Shown: piece by piece, positions 6,222-10,280 of the stretch
Layout of the letters: every line of letters starts with the position of its first letter
Numbering within the stretch: the first letter of the stretch is position 1
Source of the DNA: an uncultured Eubacteriales bacterium
Lineage (GTDB): Bacteria; Bacillota; Clostridia; Oscillospirales; Oscillospiraceae
DNA length: 10,280 nucleotides
Assembly: GCA_900555665.1 (NCBI GenBank)
Contig: USLX01000065.1
Coordinates: forward strand, 1 to 10,280
Reading direction: 5' to 3'
Program-made: the position numbers and the translations under genes
The notes under the pieces: model-generated
Database searches by the model: none
What the model was told of the DNA's origin: nothing
Seen by the model: only the letters and a program-made list of their open reading frames with translations

Positions 6222-6974
6222 ATGCCAAGACGAAGCAGATTGATGCACCACCACGACTATGCAGCGCAGACGCTGGAACTGCCGGAAGAGGTTGTAATCC
6301 CGAAGAAAAACGCGCCGAGCGTGAACTCCTCGCTCCGGCAGACGGCGCTGCGCGTGCCGGAGGTGACCTGGCAGTGCAGCGGGATTCTGGTGTTTGGAAA
6401 GAAGATCCGGTCGCTGGTATTTTCCACGGATCTGGCCATTATTAAAAATATCAACGCCGACGCGGTCGTTGCGGTCTATCCCTTTACGCCGCAGCCGATC
6501 ATCAATGAGGCGCTGCTGATGGCGTCGGATATCCCGGTGTTCACGGGCGTGGGCGGGGGATTGACGAAGGGACACCGGGTGGTGAATCTGGCGATGTATG
6601 CCGAGATGCAGGGGGCGATGGGCGTGGTGGTGAATGTGCCGACGTCGGGGCTCGTCATCTCGCGGATGCGGCGGACGATTGACATTCCCATCGTGGTGAC
6701 CGTGGCGAATAAGGGGACGGACTATCGCCGGAGAATCGACGACGGGGCGGCGATTTTCAACGTGGCCGCCGGGAGCGAGACGGCGGAGATCGTTGCGGAG
6801 ATCCGCGCGCAATTTCCGGACATGCCCATCATGGCGACGGGCGGGCCCACCGACGAGAGCATTCTGCGCACCATTGAGGCCGGGGCGAATGCGATCACCT
6901 ACACGCCGCCGTCGACGGCGGAGCTTTTTAAGCACACGATGGAGCGGTATCGGATGGGACTGCCGTATGAATGA
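6222..6974 (+). CDS. Conserved TIM-barrel-like protein of unknown function
   Basis: This 250-residue protein looks like a cytoplasmic alpha/beta barrel with alternating hydrophobic strands: AVVAVYPF (81-88), IPVFTGVGGG (104-113), GAMGVVVNVPT (131-141), IPIVVTVAN (155-163), AAIFNVAAG (176-184), MPIMATGGPTD (201-211) and ANAITYTPP (222-230). The late ATGGPTD segment resembles the phosphate-binding turn between the last strands of phosphosugar-binding barrels. I recall close relatives across Clostridia, usually annotated only as hydrolase; no reaction is established to my knowledge. The conserved N-terminal region is rich in charged and polar residues. The ATG at 6222 is chosen because AAAGGAAG lies just upstream; an earlier in-frame ATG at 6183 lies inside the closing stem of the leader. 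It is transcribed alone behind a long structured leader. Confidence 0.85.
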   Translation: MPRRSRLMHHHDYAAQTLELPEEVVIPKKNAPSVNSSLRQTALRVPEVTWQCSGILVFGKKIRSLVFSTDLAIIKNINADAVVAVYPFTPQPIINEALLMASDIPVFTGVGGGLTKGHRVVNLAMYAEMQGAMGVVVNVPTSGLVISRMRRTIDIPIVVTVANKGTDYRRRIDDGAAIFNVAAGSETAEIVAEIRAQFPDMPIMATGGPTDESILRTIEAGANAITYTPPSTAELFKHTMERYRMGLPYE

Positions 6975-7060
6975 GTAAAAAATCGGGCCGCGCACGAAAA
7001 ATGGGGCAAAATCACCAGTAAGAGGCGGCCTGGGGCGCTGCGGTTCTACCTTTTGGACGC
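6975..7060 (+). other. Intergenic segment after the TIM-barrel gene
   Basis: No convincing terminator is visible after the stop codon. Short complementary stretches occur (for example CCAG with CTGG around 7014-7032), but none is followed by a U-tract. The segment leads into the promoter of the amidohydrolase gene. Confidence 0.3.
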
Positions 7061-7089
7061 TTGTAAGCGGGGGCGTTGTGTGGTAGACT
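7061..7089 (+). promoter_or_regulatory. Probable promoter of the amidohydrolase-glk-pgi run
   Basis: TTGTAA (7061-7066) and TAGACT (7084-7089) are separated by 17 bases, each matching four of six consensus positions, with an extended TGG before the -10. The start would be near 7096, giving a leader of about 55 nt. TCTACC (7045-7050) and GGTAGA (7082-7087) form a dyad overlapping the -10, which could be an operator or chance. Confidence 0.5.
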
Positions 7090-7150
7090 AACACTGTATG
7101 GATCGCGGGGCGGTTCAGGCAAATTTGGATTTCTTAGGACGAAACAGAGC

Positions 7151-7957
7151 ATGAAAATTGCAGATGTGCACGCGCATGTGTTTCCGGAAAAGCTGGCTGT
7201 GAAGGCGGCGGGCTCCATTGGGGAATTCTATGGGACCGAGATGTACTGCGCGGCGAGTATGGAAAAGCTCCTCGAGGAGGAGAAAAAGGCCGGGGTCGGA
7301 CGGGTTGTGATTAGCAGTTCGGCGGTGGTGCCGAAGCAGGTACACTCCATTCTGACCTTTATGGCCGAGGCGCGCAAGGGACACCCGGAGTGCATTGCCT
7401 TCGGCTCCATCTATCCGGGGATGGACGGATTTGAAGAAGCATTGGATCAGGTGCAGGCGCTGGGGCTGCGGGGGCTGAAGATCCATCCGGATTTTCAGAA
7501 GCTGCCGATTGATGATCCCTCCGGGATTGAGACCTACCGGGCAATTGCTCGGCGGGGACTGCCGGTTTTGATGCACATGGGCGACAACCGCTATGATTTT
7601 TCCAGCCCGGAGCGGCTGACGAATCTGCTGCGGCAGGTACCGGATCTGATTGTGATTGCGGCGCATTTCGGCGGATGGAACGCCTGGGACCGGTCACTGG
7701 CGCATCCGCAGCCGGAAAACGTGTTTTACGATACCTCGTCGACGACGCCGATGATTCCGCATGACATGGTTATGCGGCTGTTTGACGCGCTGGGGCCGGA
7801 GCGGTTTTTGTTCGGGACGGATTTCCCGATGTGGTCGCCGGAGGAGATGGTGCGGCAGTTTTTGACGTATGATCTCGGGCCGGCGCTGCAGGAGCGGATT
7901 TTATACGGAAATTTTATGCGCCTGTTCGGGCTTTCCGATGAACAGGCGGCAGGATAG
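7151..7957 (+). CDS. Amidohydrolase-2 family metal-dependent hydrolase
   Basis: The 268-residue protein has the metal-binding pattern of the amidohydrolase-2 (PF04909-type) TIM barrel: HAH (H7, H9) after the first strand, GLKIHPDFQ (108-116, H112), LMHMGD (140-145, H142), AAHFGGW (170-176, H172) and FGTDFPMWSP (221-230, D224). Members hydrolyse C-N or ester bonds or decarboxylate aromatic or sugar-like acids; the substrate here cannot be told. The ATG at 7151 is preferred over the upstream in-frame GTG/ATG codons near 7076 because the protein then begins directly with the conserved MKIADVHAH; its ribosome binding site (AGGA, 11 bases upstream) is weak. The ROK kinase follows after 12 bases, implying co-transcription, perhaps linking it to sugar metabolism. 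Confidence 0.88.
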   Translation: MKIADVHAHVFPEKLAVKAAGSIGEFYGTEMYCAASMEKLLEEEKKAGVGRVVISSSAVVPKQVHSILTFMAEARKGHPECIAFGSIYPGMDGFEEALDQVQALGLRGLKIHPDFQKLPIDDPSGIETYRAIARRGLPVLMHMGDNRYDFSSPERLTNLLRQVPDLIVIAAHFGGWNAWDRSLAHPQPENVFYDTSSTTPMIPHDMVMRLFDALGPERFLFGTDFPMWSPEEMVRQFLTYDLGPALQERILYGNFMRLFGLSDEQAAG

Positions 7958-7969
7958 GAAGTGGGGCAT

Positions 7970-8926
7970 ATGTTTGAGATCGGCGTAGACATCGGCGGCA
8001 CGAACATCAAGATCGGGCTGGTCAGCGAGGCGCTGGAGATCACGGCGCGCGCGGTGATTCCCTTCCCGAAGACCACGGCGGAGGATGCGGTTGCACAGAT
8101 CGCCGCGGCCATCCGGGGATTGCTTGCGGGAAACGGCGTCGGCACGGAATCGCTCGGCTCGATCGGCATTCTGGTGCCGGGGAGCATCGACCGCGCGGGC
8201 GAGCGGGTGATCGCGGCCTACAATCTGGGCTTCCGCGATGTGCCGCTGCGGGCACTGGTGTGCGAAGAATTTCCGGGCGTGCCGGTGTATCTGGCCAACG
8301 ACGCGAACGGCGCGGCGCTGGCGGAGCTCTACAAGGGTGCGTTCCGGGGATGCAGGACGGCGGTGCTTTTGACGCTGGGCACGGGACTGGGCGGCGGTAT
8401 GATTCTGGACGGCCGGATGTTCAACGGCGGGCGGAATCAGGGCTGCGAGCTCGGACACATGTATCTCGTGGAGGGCGGCGAGCACTGCACCTGCGGCAAT
8501 GACGGCTGCATGGAGGCCTACTGCGCAGCCAGCGCACTGGCGCGCGAGGGACGCAGAGCCATGGAGACCCATCCCGAGAGCTTGCTGGCAAAGCGCTCCG
8601 GTGGGGATGCGGAAAAGGTGGACGCGCGGCTGGTGACGGACTGCGCGAAGGCAGGCGACGCGGTGGCGGAGGCGGTATTTGACCGCTATTTGGAGCATCT
8701 GAGCGCAGCGTGTGCATCGATCTTCAACCTGCTCGACCCCGAGGTCATCGCCATCGGCGGCGGACTTTGCGGCGCGGGAGAGTTTCTGTTCGGGCCGCTG
8801 CAGGACAAGGTGACGGAAAAGTGCTTCTATCCCACGCGCGGCGCGCTGGTGCCGGCGGTGATGGGAAATGACGCGGGCGTTGTCGGCGCGGCCATGCTCC
8901 GGCGCGACGCGGAACTGAAACAATAA
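7970..8926 (+). CDS. ROK-family glucokinase
   Basis: The enzyme is predicted to phosphorylate glucose with ATP to glucose-6-phosphate in the cytoplasm. The 318-residue protein has the N-terminal phosphate loop DIGGTN (7-12), the catalytic aspartate D111 in LANDAN (108-113), the second phosphate-binding segment GTGLGGG (137-143), and the ROK zinc site: H163 in ELGHM plus C173, C175 and C180 in CTCGNDGCME. The C-terminal GGG (263-265) and GNDAGVVGAA (299-308) are also typical. ROK proteins include N-acetylmannosamine kinases and other sugar kinases, but the following pgi gene supports glucose. There is no N-terminal DNA-binding domain, so it is not a ROK repressor. The ATG at 7970 is preferred over the GTG at 7961, which sits almost on the AGGA sequence. 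Confidence 0.9.
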   Translation: MFEIGVDIGGTNIKIGLVSEALEITARAVIPFPKTTAEDAVAQIAAAIRGLLAGNGVGTESLGSIGILVPGSIDRAGERVIAAYNLGFRDVPLRALVCEEFPGVPVYLANDANGAALAELYKGAFRGCRTAVLLTLGTGLGGGMILDGRMFNGGRNQGCELGHMYLVEGGEHCTCGNDGCMEAYCAASALAREGRRAMETHPESLLAKRSGGDAEKVDARLVTDCAKAGDAVAEAVFDRYLEHLSAACASIFNLLDPEVIAIGGGLCGAGEFLFGPLQDKVTEKCFYPTRGALVPAVMGNDAGVVGAAMLRRDAELKQ

Positions 8927-8963
8927 GTATCTGTAAATTTATGCAGAATCGAGGTTTTTTGAA

Positions 8964-10256
8964 ATGATCAGAGTAGAACTGAACGGTACGCAGGGCTTTG
9001 CCCCGGCGGCGGACAAGGCGGCGGCGCAGGCCGCGATGAATACGTTGGTGCAGGGCACCGGCGCGGGAAATGATTTCCTTGGATGGGTCGATCTGCCGGT
9101 CGATTTTGACAAGGAGGAGTTCGCACGCATCGAGCAGGCGGCGAAGAAGATCCAGAGCGATTCGAAGGCGCTGGTTGTGATTGGCATCGGCGGGTCGTAT
9201 CTGGGGGCGCGCGCGGTGGTGGAGCTGCTGAGGAGCCCGAACTACAATGCGCTGAACAAGCAGACGCCGGATATCTACTTCGCGGGCAATGGCATTTCGG
9301 GCGACGCGCTGCGCGAGGTGATCGAGATGATTGGTGACCGGGATTTTTCCGTGAACGTCATCTCCAAGTCCGGCACGACGACGGAGCCGGCGATTGCGTT
9401 CCGCATCTTCAAAGAGATGTTGGAGAAAAAGTATGGCAAGGAGGGCGCAAAGGGGCGCATCTATGCCACGACGGACAAGGCGCGCGGCGCACTCAAGACG
9501 CTGGCCACGCAGGAAGGGTATGAGACGTTTGTGGTGCCCGACAACGTCGGCGGGCGCTATTCGGTGCTGACGGCGGTCGGACTGCTGCCGATTGCGGTGG
9601 CCGGGATCGATATCCGGGCGCTGATGACAGGCGCGGCGGAAGAGCGGGAGACGATCCTGCGCGAGGGCGTCGAGAGCGCGGCGGTACGGTATGCCATGAG
9701 CCGGCAGGGGCTCTATCAGACGGGGAAGCAGGTTGAAATTCTGGCGGCGTACGAACCGTCGTTCCGGTTCTTTGCCGAGTGGTGGAAGCAGCTCTACGGC
9801 GAGTCCGAGGGCAAGGACGGCAAGGGCATTTTCCCGGCGTCGGTGGATCTGACGCCCGATCTGCACTCCATGGGGCAGTATATGCAGCAAGGGCTGCGGA
9901 TGCTGCAGGAGACGGTGGTCTTCTTTGACCGGGCGCGGAGCAGCGTTGAGATCCCGAGCGATGAGGCAAATCTGGATGGGCTGAACTATCTGGCGGGCAA
10001 GACGATGGATTATGTCAATGAGACGGCCATGAAGGCCACGAAGAAGGCACACATGGACGGTGGCGTGCCGGTGACGGAGATTCGCGCGGAGCAGATTGCG
10101 GAGAAAGAGGTTGGCGCGCTGATCTACTTCTTCGAGTTTGCCTGCGGGGTATCCGGGTATATGAGCGGGGTGAACCCCTTCAACCAGCCGGGCGTGGAGG
10201 CGTACAAGACCAACATGTTCCAGATGCTCGGCAAGCCGGGTTACGAAGCAAAATAA
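8964..10256 (+). CDS. pgi: Glucose-6-phosphate isomerase
   Basis: This glycolytic enzyme interconverts glucose-6-phosphate and fructose-6-phosphate. The 430-residue protein is complete and of the short bacterial type found in Firmicutes. It shows IGIGGSYLGAR (73-83), the sugar-phosphate-binding SKSGTTTE (134-141), the first family signature around DNVGGRYSVLTAVG (193-206), and the second, NPFNQPGVEAYK (404-415). Likely catalytic residues are E280 in GESEGK, H301 in DLHSMGQ and K415. It follows the glucokinase after 37 bases, so product passes from one gene's enzyme to the next. GAGG lies about 10 bases upstream of the ATG, a modest ribosome binding site. The 24 bases after the stop are GC-rich and may be the start of a terminator cut by the window edge. 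Confidence 0.97.
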   Translation: MIRVELNGTQGFAPAADKAAAQAAMNTLVQGTGAGNDFLGWVDLPVDFDKEEFARIEQAAKKIQSDSKALVVIGIGGSYLGARAVVELLRSPNYNALNKQTPDIYFAGNGISGDALREVIEMIGDRDFSVNVISKSGTTTEPAIAFRIFKEMLEKKYGKEGAKGRIYATTDKARGALKTLATQEGYETFVVPDNVGGRYSVLTAVGLLPIAVAGIDIRALMTGAAEERETILREGVESAAVRYAMSRQGLYQTGKQVEILAAYEPSFRFFAEWWKQLYGESEGKDGKGIFPASVDLTPDLHSMGQYMQQGLRMLQETVVFFDRARSSVEIPSDEANLDGLNYLAGKTMDYVNETAMKATKKAHMDGGVPVTEIRAEQIAEKEVGALIYFFEFACGVSGYMSGVNPFNQPGVEAYKTNMFQMLGKPGYEAK

Positions 10257-10280
10257 GGAAAACCCCCGCGGCCGATGGGC

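Noticed and set aside
7961..7969. GTG at 7961 as the glucokinase start
   Set aside because: It lies one base after the AGGA sequence, too close to serve it, while the ATG at 7970 gives the usual spacing and the family's typical N-terminus.

Overview
The window reads as a chromosomal segment of a GC-rich Firmicute, most likely a gut Clostridium-class bacterium of the Oscillospirales/Ruminococcaceae type. This is inferred from the rpsO-pnp pair, a short class II CCA enzyme, a Firmicutes-type glucose-6-phosphate isomerase, AGGAGG-like ribosome binding sites, and sigma-A promoters mostly with extended -10 (TGn) elements. High GC at third codon positions leaves long spurious open frames opposite almost every gene. 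No mobile element, CRISPR array, tRNA or rRNA was found. 

Left half, all on the minus strand and read from right to left: a CCA-adding tRNA nucleotidyltransferase (5881-4772) with its own promoter; a DUF554 membrane protein (4713-3997) whose promoter overlaps the end of cca; rpsO (3706-3440) with promoter and leader; pnp (3289-1157), separated from rpsO by a terminator-like hairpin and then a long imperfect hairpin resembling an RNase III processing site; a strong terminator after pnp; and a stand-alone homocysteine S-methyltransferase (993-106) with a near-consensus promoter. Positions 1-105 are noncoding or an unidentified lower-GC element. 

Right half, all on the plus strand: a promoter at 5978-6006 drives a ~210-nt leader and then a conserved TIM-barrel-like protein of unknown function (6222-6974). 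After another promoter comes a compact run of an amidohydrolase-2 family protein (7151-7957), a ROK-family glucokinase (7970-8926) and glucose-6-phosphate isomerase pgi (8964-10256). The last two are consecutive steps at the entry to glycolysis (glucose to glucose-6-phosphate to fructose-6-phosphate). 

The most unusual item is the leader of the unknown gene. Positions 6021-6046 pair with 6180-6205 in a 23-bp closing stem that includes 14 uninterrupted pairs. It encloses several smaller GC-rich hairpins and ends directly before the ribosome binding site. It matches no riboswitch class I can recall and is the best candidate here for an undescribed RNA element. The second is the rpsO-pnp intergenic hairpin, a likely site for post-transcriptional control of polynucleotide phosphorylase.
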